Shown: positions 51,201-63,824, numbered from the stretch's first letter. The stretch: 64,000 bases of DNA from Syngnathus acus (GCF_901709675.1 NC_051103.1:235501-299500), one strand, 5' to 3'. The notes: a model not told the origin generated them from the sequence alone. Numbers and translations: made by a program.

Positions 51201-51543
51201 GTGTCAATGAGGGAGGAAAAGACCAGTGCAGAGCTGAGACAGAAGATGGGAGTGGAGGCCATAGTGGATGTGGTGAGGAGAGGCAGACTGCGATGGTACG
51301 GACATGTAGTGAGGAAGGACGAGAACGACTGGGTGAAGAAAGTTATGTCGTATAACGTAGAGGGAACAAGACCCAGTGGCCGACCTAAAAAGACCTGGCA
51401 GATGACCGTGGCAGCCGACATGAAGGCACTCGGCATCAACCACGAGATGGCCATGGACCGTTCCCGGTGGAAGAAGGCCATATCGAGAACCCAGTCCAAC
51501 CCAGCGGCGCCTGGAAAGCGGACTTTAAAACGATGATGATGAT
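48211..51543 (+). mobile_element. LINE with endonuclease, RT and PHD-like finger, inserted in BEL gag
   Basis: Target duplication ATTAGCCTCTTCT at 48198-48210 and 51544-51556. The first ~110 bp (48217-48320) are an inverted LINE tail with (TTAGAC)n. The endonuclease runs from about 48340 (ATWNIGSMSHRSGEV, LGGDLNGHVGRESDG). One in-frame TAG at 49159-49161 separates it from the RT (49186-50820: FVDLEKAFDRVPREVVRW, VHQGSVLSPLLF, LLYADDLVLMA). A zinc finger follows (CGVCGKGV, CKGCQRWVHRRCSG). A LINE tail insertion at about 50821-50961 separates the C-terminal part (50976-51536). The 3' end is (GAT)n. Confidence 0.85.
50821..50961 (+). mobile_element. Rex1-like LINE 3' tail nested in the LINE
   Basis: It ends in (CTTAT)n at 50938-50959 and interrupts the host LINE between CYLGD and the following LNADGGVDL segment. 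Confidence 0.8.
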
Positions 51544-53110
51544 GATTAGCCTCTTCTACTACTTCAGGGGCTCCGTAGCATGCGTCCAGTCTTTCCCATG
51601 TCATCTTGAGTCCTCGTTGGGGGTGATTGTCACTGACATCCCTGATACGCTTTGCATGCTCTCCCGACTCTTTCCCGAGCCACTTGACCAGTAGATCCAT
51701 CTCCTTGCTGGGAGTGAGATTGAGTCCTCTCACTGCGTTTTGAAAAGACAATCGCCAAGCTCTGTAGCTTGCAGGCTTGTCGTTGAATTGAGTCATACCT
51801 GTAGTGACCAGCTCGCGACGGGCGAAATATCTGACGTCGTTTATGCCTGATTGGTCGTGCTGGTTGCTTTGGGGTGTGTAGTTGGGCACGGTAGGACGTG
51901 ATGGACCCCGGTATCTGGTTGTAGCTGTATATGTCCCCTGATGGCCCTGTGTATCTCTTGGAATAAGAGATGTGATAGGGGCATGTTGTGGTGGCCAATG
52001 AGCTGGCAGTCTGTTCGCTGGTGTATAGCTGAGTTGGCATCGGCCGGACCGTTCTCTGATATGGGCCACGGAGCTGTAATAGAGTTACCTGGCACGGTAT
52101 TTGCACGTAGATATGAATCGTCACCTTGCGGGGGAAGATAAGGTGCTGATGCAGACTCTACGTGTAGCCATCTTGCCTCTTCGTGAGAGATTAGATGTGG
52201 TGCCATTGTTGGCTCTGTGAATCGCTGTCCAGGCTCGTCTTGAGAAAATGGTTGTGATGCCAAGGTTAGCCAAGTACGTAACTGAACAGGCTCATCCTAC
52301 ATGTGGCGGCGTGGGGGGCTCTGTATATAGCTGGTTAGTGTCGTCCTGAGTGAGAAGGTGCCTCCGGAGGCGGGTTGGATAATACGTTTAGCGGGTCAGT
52401 TTCGGTATGAGCGTATTCTTCCAGCGCGGCGGTTGAATGCTCCTTGGACTGCTGAGCGACATATTCTCTGATCCGTTCCAGTGGGTTAACCAGCTCAATT
52501 ACCTAGTGGTAGAGTGTCCGCCCTGAGACTGGAAGGTTGTGGGTTCAAACCCCGGCCGGGTCATACCAAAGACTATAAAAATGGGACCCATTTCGTCCCT
52601 GCTTGCCACTCAGCATGAAGGGATGGAATTGGGGGGTTAGATCACCAAATGATTCCCGAGCACGGCACCGCTGCTGCTCACTGCTCTCCTCTCCCCCAGG
52701 GGATGGATCAAAATCAGACTGGGATGGGTCAAATGCACAGGACAAATTTCACCACACCCAGATGTGTGTGTGACGATCATTGGGACTTTAACTTTGACTT
52801 TAACTTTAACTTAAAGGGATTCTCATCGAGTTGAATCTTCCTGCTACCTCGCTCACTACCGTTGATGCTCGTCGCTGCTTGAAGAGCCTCTGCTTTGGCC
52901 TCAGCCGCAGCCACGTTTTTCTCTAGTGATAGCTTCATCATGCGTGCCTCTAATTATGCCTTTTCCATTTTCAGAATCATTTCTTTATTTGTGAAGGAAA
53001 GGAGTACTTTCGCTGCCTCGGCTTCGCACGCCATGGTAGCAGCATTGCCAGAGGACGTTTTTGTAGAACATGATTTGTAAGATTTAGACTTCAGTGACTG
53101 TCCTTTTTGT
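51544..53110 (-). pseudogene. BEL/Pao gag, N-terminal part, with SINE insertion
   Basis: The minus strand encodes FNDKPASYRAWRLSFQNAV, MDLLVKWLGKESGEHAKRIR and WERLDACYGAPEVVEEA, which is the core of fish BEL/Pao gag. A SINE sits at 52495-52815. Frameshifts are present between 51840 and 52260. Confidence 0.75.
52495..52815 (+). mobile_element. tRNA-derived SINE, near full length
   Basis: The head has an A-box-like TAGTGGTAGAGTGT (52504-52517) and a B-box GGGTTCAAACCCC (52541-52553), then a conserved body and a (TTTAACTT)n tail. It is not a functional tRNA gene. Confidence 0.85.
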
Positions 53111-53627
53111 CCATCCATAGTCTGAGTTTGGCGTTTAACTTTGTTACCTTCTGCAATGAAGGCGTTGTTTCACTATCCTGCCCTCCAAATATGTTGAATA
53201 TCCGAAGACAGTAAGCTCAACCACTTTCACTCATCAAGACTCTGAAGGCCAGGTTGAAGGTTGACTCCAGGTTTAATAACAAGGGAAAGGGTGAAACTGG
53301 GAGAATACAAACCACATTGTATAATCAGTCCTACGAACTAAATGAATTAAATAGATATGAAATCTCAATCATGCTTTTATCCTATCGTCTAACATCACAG
53401 AAAAGTATAATTTCAGAACTCAAAAGATCTATTTCGATCCATAATAACTTAACAAAGATACATACCAACGATGCCTTGTATAACACAAAATGTAGGTAGT
53501 TGTTTTTGCCGAACTGCAGGGGAGAATAGAACAAGCAGCGTTATCTTTCAACACTGTGCTGAAACATGCCCTTACTTCCTGATTCTAGTCACGTGACCTA
53601 CTCTATCTTAACACTGATCACAGACTA
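53111..53627. other. No gene recognised; possible LTR or 5' part of BEL/Pao
   Basis: Upstream of gag on the minus strand, so an LTR or leader is expected here, but I could not delimit it. The ORF at 53254-53499 has no recognisable domain. Confidence 0.3.
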
Positions 53628-54453
53628 CTAAGACATGAAAGACATGACAGCCATAGTTGTTGATCTATTTGTTCTAAATCCATATTGGCTGTCAGTTAAC
53701 AAGTCGTGTATCTCAGTGAAGCTATCCAGTCTCACAATGAAAAGCTTCTCCAAGATTTTAGCGAATTGACATAATAGAGAAACATGTCTATAATTTGTAA
53801 AGAGATGTTTATCTCTTGTTTTATACAGTGGGATAACCTTAGCCGTTTTCATTTTGCTTGGGAAGGTGCCTGTTTTAAAGGACAAATTACAGATGTATGT
53901 CAGAGGATTTACCACTCCATCAACAACTTTCTTAACTAAGGCCATATCAACATCATTCCCATCTGTAGATGTTTTATTTTTGCATGATTTAATAATATCT
54001 AAAACTTCTTTCTCATCAACCGCTCTCAAGAATTAATTTCAATACCATCTCCTACTGCTCTTGCCTGCTCTATCGACGGGTCACTGACACCCTCAGCCAA
54101 TTTCAGTCCTACATTCATGAAAAATGCATTCAATTCATTGACCGCATCTTCCATATTGTTTATGGTCTTGTCATCTATGAAGCGTTCAGGATACTATGTG
54201 TTAGCAGCTCCTTTCCAGATAATACTGTTTAAAACCTTCCATAACCCTTTACTATTGTTTCTATTTTATTTTCTATTAACTTGCTGTAGTCATCCTTCAT
54301 GCACCTCCTCATAATTTGCGTCATTTTATTTTTATATCTTTTGTACTTAATTTCTGTCTCTATGGTTCTATGCTTTATAAATTCTCGCTACATAGAATTT
54401 TTCTTTTTACTGGAATTTTGTAGACCTTTTGTGATCCATGGGGACTCTGTATA
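53628..54453 (-). pseudogene. L2/CR1-like LINE RT fragment
   Basis: The minus strand encodes DIIKSCKNKTSTDGNDVDM, FKTGTFPSKMKTAKVIPLY and LTDSQYGFRTNRSTTMAV, the N-terminal fingers and palm of an L2-like RT. It is probably the same family as 41956-45303. Further upstream it is decayed and cut by the MITE at 54454. Confidence 0.8.
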
Positions 54454-55029
54454 CCATATTTATTCTAATTATCGCCCTGAGAAGGTTTATGTCCAACAGG
54501 GGGGGTGGGCAATTAATAGAGAACACTTTTTGTCCGATCGCCAAGGGGCACTGAAATGGGCGATATGTATATTTTCCTTATGTAGTATGCAATACCTGCA
54601 TCTCACTGGTGTTCTTCGGCTGTTTTGATCTACCTCTAACAGCGGGGTGCGTCAATTGACGCTCCATCGATGCGACACGTTACCGTCGCACATCACATGT
54701 TGCTCACGTCATGTTACCGCGATTGTCTTGTTTGCGCGCCCGCCCCGATAACGTAATTGTGTGAGGATATTGTAGCGGAGTGACGACTGTAATGGTATCA
54801 TAGCTTATGGAGAAAAACAATTTAAAAGGGACATTCGACGTGCTGTCAAATCAGTCATATTTAAACTTGCGCAATGACGTCGGCATGCGGTCACGGAGGA
54901 AAACAAGTTTTGGGGGGAATTTTTAGCAGCATGGGCGATAATTAGAGGTATCAATGTTTTTTATTTATGTCATCGCTAACACACACTGGGTGATTATTAG
55001 AATATGGGCGATAATTAGAATAAATACGG
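54454..55029. mobile_element. TA-target MITE family 2, copy 2 (inverted orientation)
   Basis: 576 bp; ends match copies at 46755 and 57522 (CGATAATTAGAATAAATACGG at the right), flanked by TA. The middle (GTGCGTCAATTGACGC) is shared with both other copies. Confidence 0.85.
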
Positions 55030-55699
55030 TAACTCTGCACTTCACCCTGGACCAGCATCGCAGACCAAGGAGCCAGCCCCCACTACAGAGCATGGCGGGG
55101 AGCTCGCCCCTACAGCTCCTTCGGAGGTCACAAGCAATTGCACCGATGTCTGCAGTGGCGATCACAGCAACAGATCATGCTCTAAAATCTGCCTTGTCAG
55201 GATCTACCCTCTCATGCCTTCCAGTGTCTTCCATCATTGGGCTCTGTTTACGCTAAATTTCCTCGTGTACAACGCGCAACTACTGTCTTCCTCGACGCAT
55301 ATATTGCATCTTTCTCACTCTTACCTTTTCTGCCCGATGGCCGTTAGAAAAAATGCATGTAAAGTCGCCGCATGATCGCGTAAGGTTTTTTATGTTTAAT
55401 TACCACTTTTTATGAGCGTATAAGTGTATTAGTGATGAGAAAAATCATGGAAAAAAAACCTATATAAACTGCACCGGACTATAAACTGCAGGGTTCAAAA
55501 TTTGAGAAAAAAGTAGCGGCTTATAGTCCGAAATCTACGGTACATTTATCAAAGTGTAATGAAAATGGCTTTTCACCTCTTTTTCACTTGTTTTAAGTTT
55601 TAATAATAACAGACAACATTTCATTACTTATAACTCCTGTTTAAGATGTTCATGAGGCAAAAATGTTTAAACTCATGTAAATTTAAGGTATTTCATAGT
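55030..55699. other. Repeat debris with a MITE end
   Basis: At 55505-55545 the text TAGCGGCTTATAGTCCGAAA is the inverted end of the family seen at 58597. No gene is recognised. Confidence 0.4.
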
Positions 55700-56425
55700 T
55701 TGTTCAATGTACGGAAGTAAGATGGCGGCGCGTGCACACGCAGCGGCCTCTCTCTGTCCCGAACGGTGTTTTGTTTTGTCGTTTAATGTGGGTTTGTCCG
55801 CCAGTTTTGTGTGTTCGTCTCGTCGTACCGGGTTGTGCTACAAGTGCGGCGGGCTGGTTCTGCTCGACATCGGCGAAAGCGAGTTTTGTGGCGATCTGGA
55901 CTTTGAAGCGGGGACATTAAAGGCGCTCGGTCTGCTCCGTCCTGGAGTGTCGCCGGACTCGCCTGCTATTCCTCCCCCGGTTGGGCGTCCGGGCCTGGCT
56001 GGCGGCCAACCCAGCTCGGCCGTGCCTTCCATTCTTCTGGCGAACGTTCGATCGCTGGACATCAACATGCCTGCTGAGTTCTGCGGACCGGACAGTGCGT
56101 AGCTGCTGTGCATCTGGAGCGGATGGCGTGCTATCGGGCGGACCGGGCCATTGTACAAGGGGGAACATCGCGAGGAGGTGGACTGTGCGTCTACATCCGT
56201 GACGAATGGTGCCGGGACTTTGTTGTGGGATGCCAGCACTGCTCGCCACTGGCGAAGTTTGTGATCTCCAGGCTGTTGGGGTCCTGAACTCTCTCCCCGT
56301 TGTTTTACTTGTGTGTTAATCGTGTGATGTGTCTCGTCACCGTGGGATAGGGGGAACGGTATTTCGGTTTCTTTGTGTGTCTTAGCATGAAGGAATTGAC
56401 AATAAAGCTGACTCTGACTCTGGGT
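55700..56425 (+). mobile_element. Rex1-like LINE with internal deletion
   Basis: The 5' region (AAGATGGCGGCGCGTGC...) leads into a frame with PSILLANVRSLDINM, the start of the Rex1-like endonuclease. It stops after ~170 codons of decayed sequence and passes to a 3' end with (GACTCT)n at 56407-56425. Most of the endonuclease and all of the RT are missing. Confidence 0.7.
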
Positions 56426-56685
56426 TATCTGACTTCAGATATGAATGAAAGGCAGAATTTGTGTTTTTAGAGTTGTTCACGTCTGCCCGAGTGGCTTATA
56501 TTTGGTTATTTTGTCATTTGAACAATAAAGACAATTGTGACAATGAGAATTGTTTTATAACAGTGTGTATTTGCATGAAACTTTTGTAATCAAAAAATGT
56601 CCAAAAAAACTATTGGCCCCCGGGCCCCTTCACTTTGTCAAATCTGGCCGTCCTTGCAAAACATTTGAACACCCCTGGCTTAAAG

Positions 56686-58237
56686 CAGCGGTCCCCAACA
56701 ACCGGGCCGCGGACCGGTACCGGTCCGTGGGTCACTTGGTACCGGGCCGTCAAGCCGCACATAAAAAAAGTAGATATATTTTTTATCGACGATCAATGAA
56801 TTCAGGTCAAGACGCTCGTCCCGGTCACGTGACATGTTTCCCCAGTCGAGCGCGCAAAGCTAGTAAAAACTAGTAATAATTTATTTTGAAAAATGTAAAA
56901 AATTTAGCGATTCTCTCCCAATTACATCCGTCGGTGCAGCTGTGTTTCTTGACACAGGTTAATTCAGGTCAAGACGCTCGTCCCGGTGACGTGACATTTC
57001 ACCCCAGGCGAGCTAGCAAAGCAAGCAAGAATGAGCAAGAAACAGAGATGTTTGGAAAGCTTCTTCGGAAAGGGAAAATGAGGAGACGGAAGAAGAAGAG
57101 GCTATGACTTCTACAAAAAGGAAAGCTGTATCTAAAAGAAAATTTCTGGGGTCCTACTTAATATATGGATGTATTGCCACAGGTGACTCTGACGCGCCAA
57201 GCCCACTTTGCATAATATGTGGCGACAGGCTAGCTAACGAGGCAATGAAGCCTTGAAAACTGCTTCGGCACATGGAGACCAAGAAACAGAGATGTTTGGA
57301 AAGCATTAAAAGACAAACCTTTGTAATTTTTGGAAAGAAAAAAACGTGAACAGCACACTTCGGGTGTCATTTTCTCAGATTACGCCAAGATGGGACCAGC
57401 CCGTTTCTGAGAAACAAGCTCAGTGCTCCCACTAATTCAACGTAATGGTGAGTTTTATTTTTAGGTGATTTATATTTGTTTTTATGCCAGTCGTATCATT
57501 CTATTTCATCGTTTTTATATACCGTATTTATTCTAATTATCGCCCATATTCTAATAATCGCCCAGTGTGTGTTAGCGATGACATAAATAAAAAACATTGA
57601 TACCTCTAATTATCGCCCATGCTACTAAAAATTCCCCCCAAAACTTACGTTTTCCTCCGCGACCGCATGCCGACGTCATTGCGCAAGTTTAAATATGACT
57701 GATTTACGTCGAATGTTCTTTTTAAATTGTTTTTCTCCATAAACTATGATACAATTACACTCGTCACTCCGCTACAATATCCTCACACAATTACGTTACC
57801 GGGGCGTGCGCTCGAACAAGACGATCGCGATAACATGACGTGCGCAACATGTGATGTGCGACGGTAACGTGTCGCATCGATGGAGCGTCAATTGACGCAC
57901 CCCGCTGTTAGAGGTAGATCAAAACAGCCTCTGTTCTAGTGTTAAGAACACCAGTGAGATACAGGTATTGCATACTACATAAGGAAAATATACATATCGC
58001 CCATTTCAGTGCCCCTTGGTGATCGGACAAAAAGTGTTCTCTATTAATCGTCCACCCCCCTGTTGGACATAAACCTTCTCTAATTATCGCCCTGGGCGTA
58101 TTAGAATAAATACGGTATTTATTATAAATGCATTATTTATTTATATAAATGTATTATTTATTTATATTAAGGCCGGTCCACGAAAATATTTCTGACACGT
58201 AACCGGTCCGTGGCGCAAAAAAGGTTGGGGACCACTG
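56686..58237 (+). mobile_element. hAT element with BED remnant, second copy
   Basis: Perfect 8-bp target duplication GCTTAAAG (56678-56685 and 58238-58245). Ends CAGCGGTCCCCAAC and the inverted AAAAGGTTGGGGACCACTG. The BED region (57030-57330) resembles that at 36561 and is decayed; it also contains a duplicated AAACAGAGATGTTTGGAAAG. A TA-target MITE is nested at 57522-58115. Confidence 0.88.
57522..58115. mobile_element. TA-target MITE family 2, copy 3
   Basis: 594 bp, ends CCGTATTTATTCTAATTATC and its inverted copy, flanked by TA (57520-57521 and 58116-58117), nested in the hAT element. Confidence 0.9.
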
Positions 58238-58596
58238 GCTTAAAGTATTCGGCGAACATGTGCACACTTATCTATTTTCTTTTCGTGATAGGTCACATTA
58301 CATACTTTACTCAAGATATTACCCATACATTTTTCAGGCCCTGTTTTGTGCAAAAGCAGCATTAGTAAATCCAGGTGCTGAACATGTGAGTTTTTTCTTG
58401 CCAAATTTTACAGGTCACATGCTTTGCGCAGAAATTTTCATCCACATCTCTCAGGCACCATTTAATAGGTATGCGGCATTGCTTGCAATCACTGCTTGGA
58501 ACATTCCATAGGTGAACATTTTTTTTTTTTTTAGAAACAGGTGAGTCTTATGATTGAGTGCAGCAGGAATTTGCCGCTTTGTGGATACTTTTAAGC

Positions 58597-59320
58597 AAAT
58601 ACCATATTTTCCAGACTATAAGCCGCTACTTTTTGCACAAGCTTTGAATCCTGCAGCTTGTAGTCCTGCGCGGCGTATCTGGATTTTTCGTGATTTTTCT
58701 GATGTCTAATACACTTATACACTCATTAGTAAAAAGGCTGTGGACCGCTGTTGTGCGGCACCGCCTTGCTTATCAGAGGGATATGTGACCAGACACATGA
58801 TCACCGGGGAGAAGAGTGGTGTGTTGATCGCATGTCCGTCCGCCAGGCAAATAGTGCCATATAATTGACACAAAAAAGAGACAGAACGAGATCAAGACGG
58901 ACATTACTGAAGAAAGAAAGCTTTTATACACAAACCCTCATTATGGGAGATAAAAGAAAATGTATGAAGCAGCTTTCAAGTTAAAGGCAGCCAAGTTGGC
59001 TATTAAGGAAGGGAATAGAGCTGCTGCGCGTACCTTTGGTATATATGAATCAATGTTGAGACGTTGGAGGCACCTGCGTGTAAAACGGGTTCAGTCCAAA
59101 AAGATGACGAAGGCTTTCAGAGCTAATAAAAGCAGATGGCCCAAACTTCAAAACTTTCTTGAAGACTGGGTGAACATTCAGAGAGCAAGTTCTAATATCC
59201 AGAGCCGACTGAAAGCCCAAACAGTCAGCACAGAAGTGAAGATAGAAGATTTCAGAGGTGGACCATCGTGGTGTCACAGATTTATGAATCGAAAATGGCT
59301 GTTCATCAGGGTGCAGACAA
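58597..59320 (+). mobile_element. pogo/Tigger-like transposon remnant
   Basis: It starts with the end-like text CATATTTTCCAGACTATAAG. The + ORF 58960-59310 encodes an N-terminal DNA-binding region (FKLKAAKLAIKEGNRAAART, ESMLRRWRHLR, KSRWPKLQNFLEDWV, FRGGPSWCHRFMNRK) typical of pogo-type proteins. The DDE domain is absent. Confidence 0.65.
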
Positions 59321-59324
59321 CTGT

Positions 59325-59440
59325 GTGTCAAAGTCAAAGTCTGCTTTATTGTCAATTTCATCACGTCGACATACAGAGATCGAAATTGCGTTTCCTACTA
59401 TCCCTCGGTGACACGACATATTAAATATTATGTATATACA
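59325..59440. repeat. Dispersed repeat shared with 63825-63940
   Basis: GTCAAAGTCTGCTTTATTGT...TTGCGTTTCCTACTATCC matches 63826-63900 in the same orientation. It looks like the 3' region of a retroposon. Confidence 0.75.
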
Positions 59441-59444
59441 TACT

Positions 59445-62400
59445 ATATCATCATCATCATCGGCGGTCACTCGTAGTCGAGTATGACGGTCCTCCTTCTT
59501 GGTCTTTGTGGGTCTTCAGGTGGTTGAAGAGGCCGATCCTGGACCCGATAACTCTGGAGCAGTGTGGACAGGGGAATGTAATGGTGGTGGGTTTGGGTTG
59601 GGCCTGCTTGGTGGGGGCTCTCTCCTTTCTGCGTCTGCGTTTGTCTTGAGCGGCATGGTGGAGGTCAACGTTATATTGAGCGGCGCCGTCACGGACAAGG
59701 TTTCTCCACGTCGTCCTGTCTGCGGCCTTGTCTTCCCAAGTTTTAAGGTTTATGTGACACTTCTTCAGGTTTGCTTTTATGTTGTCCTTGAACCTCTTCT
59801 TCTGACCTCCCGGGGCCCGCTTTCCTTCAGCGAGCTGGGAATAAAGAACTTGTTTTGGGAGGCGAGAGTCAGGCATGCGGATTACATGGCCAATCCATCT
59901 CAGTTGGTTTTGGGCAATGGTGGCAGTGATGGTAAGCAAGCCAGCCTCCTCCAGGACGCTGGTGTTGGTGCGTCGGTCCTTCCAGCTGATCCTGAGGATT
60001 TTCCGGAGGCATCTCTGATGGTAGGTCTCCAGTGCCCTTAAGTGCCTGCTGTATGTGGTCCAAGCTTCTGACCCATACAGAAGGGTGGGGAGGACCACAG
60101 CTTTGTAGACCAGGATTTTGGTCTTTGCTTGGAGGTCACGATTCTCGAAGACTCGCTTCCGTAGCCTTGAGAAAGCCCCACTGGCACAGCTGAGGCAATG
60201 GTCAATTTCATCATCAATGGTGGCTTTAGATGACAGGAGGCTGCCAAGATAGGGGAAGTGGTCAACCTTTTCCAGTCGGATGTTATCAATAGAGATGTTT
60301 GGGGGGCGGACAAGCAAACTGCAGTTTGGTAGTGGTTGGTGGAGGATTTGGGTCTTTTTTATGTTAATGGCCAGACCAAGCTGTTTGTATGCCTTCGCGA
60401 AGGCAGACAGAATACTCTGTAGGTCTTCTTCCGACAGGGCCACAAGGGCATTGTCGTCCGCATACTGCAGCTCCATGATGGATATGGTGGTGGTTTGACC
60501 TTTAGCCCTGAGTCGGTTGATGTTGAGGAGTTGACCGTCAGTTCTGTACATGATTTTGACTCCGTGGGGCAGATGCTTGCTTGTATGGCGGAGGATAGCA
60601 GCAATAAAGATGGAAAATAGTGTTGGAGCGATGACGCATCCCTGTTTGACACCTGTGTCAACCCTGAAGGGTTCCGTCTCGTCTCCACTGCCGCTGAGCA
60701 CTGTGGCTGACATGTTATCATGCAGTAGTCTCAGTACTCTGATGTATTTGTCTGGGCAGCCAATCTTGGATAGAACCAGCCAAAGGGCCTGACGGTTAAC
60801 TGAATCGAAGGCTTTGGTGAGGTCTATGAAGGCCATGTATAGTGGTTGATTTTGTTCCCGGCATTTTTCTTGCAGTTGTCGAGCAATGAAAACCATGTCT
60901 GTGGTGCCTCTGCTTGGGCGAAATCCACTCTGAGACTCAGGAAGGATGATTTCTGACAGGGGGGTGAGTCTGTTGGCCAGAACCCGAGCAAGGGCTTTCC
61001 CTATGGTGGAGAGGAGAGAAATGCCACGGTAATTCCCGCAGTCTGCCTTGTCTCCTTTCTTGAATACGGAGACGATTAAGGCATCTCTGAGCTGCGCAGG
61101 GATTTCCTCTTCTTCCCAGATCTTAAGAAGCAGGGCATGGATGTGCCTGAGAAGGTCGGGTCCGCCTTTCTTCAAGACCTCTGCTGGAATTCCATCGGAC
61201 CCAGCAGCCTTGTTGTTCCTCATCTTCCCAATGGCATCCTGCAGCTCGTTCAGGCTGGGTGGCTCTCCCATGCTTTCAGCTGTGGGCTGTTGTGGTAGTT
61301 GATCAAGAGCCTCCATCTCAGGTATAGTGTCCCTGTTTAAGAGGTCCTCGTAGTGTTCTTTCCACCTGTTTGCAATTGCCTCCTTGTCATTCAGCAGCAG
61401 GCCATCCTTTGAGCGAAGGGGGGTTAGGCAGCGGTGGCTGGGACCATACACCGCTCTCGTGGCATCAAAGAAGCCTCTCGTGTCTCCAGAGTCAGCAAGC
61501 TGCTCGATCTCCAGAGCCTTCTTTGTCCACCATTGGTTCTTCAGTTTCCTAACCTGTGTTTGGACGGCTGCCTTCGCTTTGGCATGGGCTACTCTTTTCA
61601 CCTTGCAGTGGATGTCATTTTGCCAGGTGATGAAAGCTTGCCGCTTGTTGTTAATTAGCTGCTGGATCTCAGTGTCATTCTCATCAAACCAGTCTTGATG
61701 CGTCCGCTTTTTGTGCCCGAGGATTCTTATGCAGGTGTTCATTATGGTAGTCGAAAGTGTGCTCCAGTGTGTTTCAGTATCCTCTGGGTAGTGGTTGGGC
61801 AGCGCTGCACTAAGAGCCTCCTGCAGCTGTTGTTGGTAGGCGGTGTCATTCAACAGCTCGATGTTTATTCTTGGCCGGCATTGTCTTTTCTGCATCCGTT
61901 TTTTCCGCATTAGGCGGATGGACATGATGGAGCGAATGAGGCGATGGTCGGTCCAGCAGTCGTCTGCACTGGTCATTGCTCTGGTGTTTAGGACATCGCG
62001 GCGGTCTTTAGAGCGGACAATGACATAGTCGATGAGATGCCACAGTTTGGAGCGAGGATGCATCCAAGATGTTTTGAACTTGTTTTTTTGACGGAAAAGT
62101 GTGTTGGTGATGACCAGGTTGTGTTCTGAGCACTTGGTTAGTAGTAATGTGCCATTAGAGTTTGTGTTTCCAACCCCTTCTCGTCCCAGCGTACCCCTCC
62201 ATAGGTGGTGGTTTCGTCCCACTCTGGCGTTGAAGTCTCCAAGCAGGATTAGCTTATCCTCCTTGGGGACGTCCGATAGGACTTTGTCTAGGTCAGCGTA
62301 GAAGGCCTCCTTAACTTCGTCCTGTGCATCGAGTGTTGGTGCATAGGCACTAATGACCGTGGCCATCTGATTGTTGGCAAGCATCAGGCGTATGGTCATT

Positions 62401-63240
62401 AGGCGCTCGTTAATGCCCACAGGGAGTTAATGGAGGTGGTTGATGAGGCGGTTCTTGATAGCAAAACCCACACCATGGATTCTTGGCTCAGTTGCAGGTT
62501 TTCCTTTCCAAAAGAAAGTATATCCACCTTTTTCCTCCTTCAGCTGCCCTTCATCTGCTAGTCGGGTCTCGGAGAGTGCTGCGATGTCGATCTGGAACTT
62601 CCTTAGCTCTCTGGAGATGATGGCAGTTCGCCTTTCAGGTCGATCACTGGCTTGGTTGTCCGTTAGGGTCCGCACGTTCCAGGCTCCAATGTGTACATGT
62701 TTTTGTTTCTGACCGCGTGATGGTGATCCCTCTGGATGCGGTATTCCAGACAGGATTTTGTGAGGCAGGCTATGTTTAGGGTACCTTTTCTAACCCCCTC
62801 CCCTAAATGGGGTGAGCAGAGTGGATCCTAAATAGGGCTGCTCAGTCATGGGTGCAGCTGCCGAGAAGCTCTTCTGCCTCAGTCCAAGAACTTAACGACT
62901 GAATCTAACACCCACCGCCTGTGTGCCAGGTTGTGGCTAGGGGCTGCCAGACCTCACTGTCCTGCCCCCGTTACCACTTCCTGATCGCCACAGGACTTTG
63001 TTGTCCAGGATGTAAAATGGAATACGTTCCCTTCAGGAGGACGCCTGCGCGTGACGTCTTTTAGCGTGGGGAGACTGATGCGCCTGCAGCCACCACACGG
63101 TCCTTGGCAGAAAGGGGCCGGGATCCAATGGCATGGGTCCATGACGATTGGAGACCACCCTCTGTTGCAGCCTTCGTCCGCCTTCAGTGCCGTTGTGACT
63201 CACAGTGTCATCCTCCGCCACTCCCACCGTTGAGGTCTTT
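59445..63240 (-). mobile_element. LINE, near-intact, with C-terminal C2H2-like finger
   Basis: The minus-strand reading frame is open from 62675 to 59457 except for one TAA at 62427-62429. The endonuclease has IAALSETRLADEGQL, LLGDFNARVGRNHHLW and the DHRL box. The RT has AFIDLTKAFDSVNRQALW, GVKQGCVIAPTLFSIF and the catalytic QYADDNAL. The C-terminus has CPHCSRVIGSRIGLFNHLKTH, a zinc finger. The frame continues upstream towards 62700 (IGAWNVRTLTDN). The rest to 63240 is probably the 5' leader. The 3' end is a (GAT)n tail at 59447-59460. The clade is not assigned. Confidence 0.88.
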
Positions 63241-63485
63241 GGATCTACTATATATATATATAATATTATATATATTATATTTATTATATTTGTTGCTGGG
63301 GAGCCTGAGGACTATATAGGGGGTTGGCTCCGATGGTTATGCTGTTTTCGCCCCCGGTTGTCGGTCAGAACACAGGAGGGAAGACATGGTTCAGTTTTGA
63401 TTGCTTTACTGAATTTTTGGCAAAAAAGTAACAGGCACTGTGGCTCATAGGGGAATACAGGCAAACTAGCAAAAGGGTATAGGCC

Positions 63486-63824
63486 AGACATGGGCAAACT
63501 ATGGCCCACGGTCCACATCTGGCCCACGTGGCCGTTTAATCCGGCCCGCCAAACCTGAATAAATTGAATTATTAAACTTTTTTTGGGTCATTTTCCCTGC
63601 AATTACTATGTTTCCCCGATGGGGAAGCGCCCGCCTGCGCATTTACTCCCGTAAACCGTGTCAGAAAGCTCGGTGCACCCTCATAAGTGCATGTACGTAC
63701 TAAGTAGTACGGACCCGGCGCACTCCGCGCTCTATTTCCATCAGTGCCGAATTTCGAGTGTGGGCTGTAACGTCAGCATTCATGTAATTCGCGCACTGAG
63801 CTTTAAGATACAGTTTTACGCTAA
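63486..63824. mobile_element. hAT-like terminal fragment
   Basis: GACATGGGCAAACTATGGCC then CCGGCCCGCCAAACCTGAAT, matching 33582-33660. It ends where a retroposon tail (63825-63940) is inserted. Confidence 0.6.

Noticed and set aside
52504-52560. tRNA gene
   Set aside because: A- and B-boxes are present but are followed by a SINE body and a simple tail; no complete cloverleaf is expected.
58340-58510. Possible further trdmt1 exon
   Set aside because: Plausible acceptor-like text is present, but the translation does not match the expected DNMT2 sequence.
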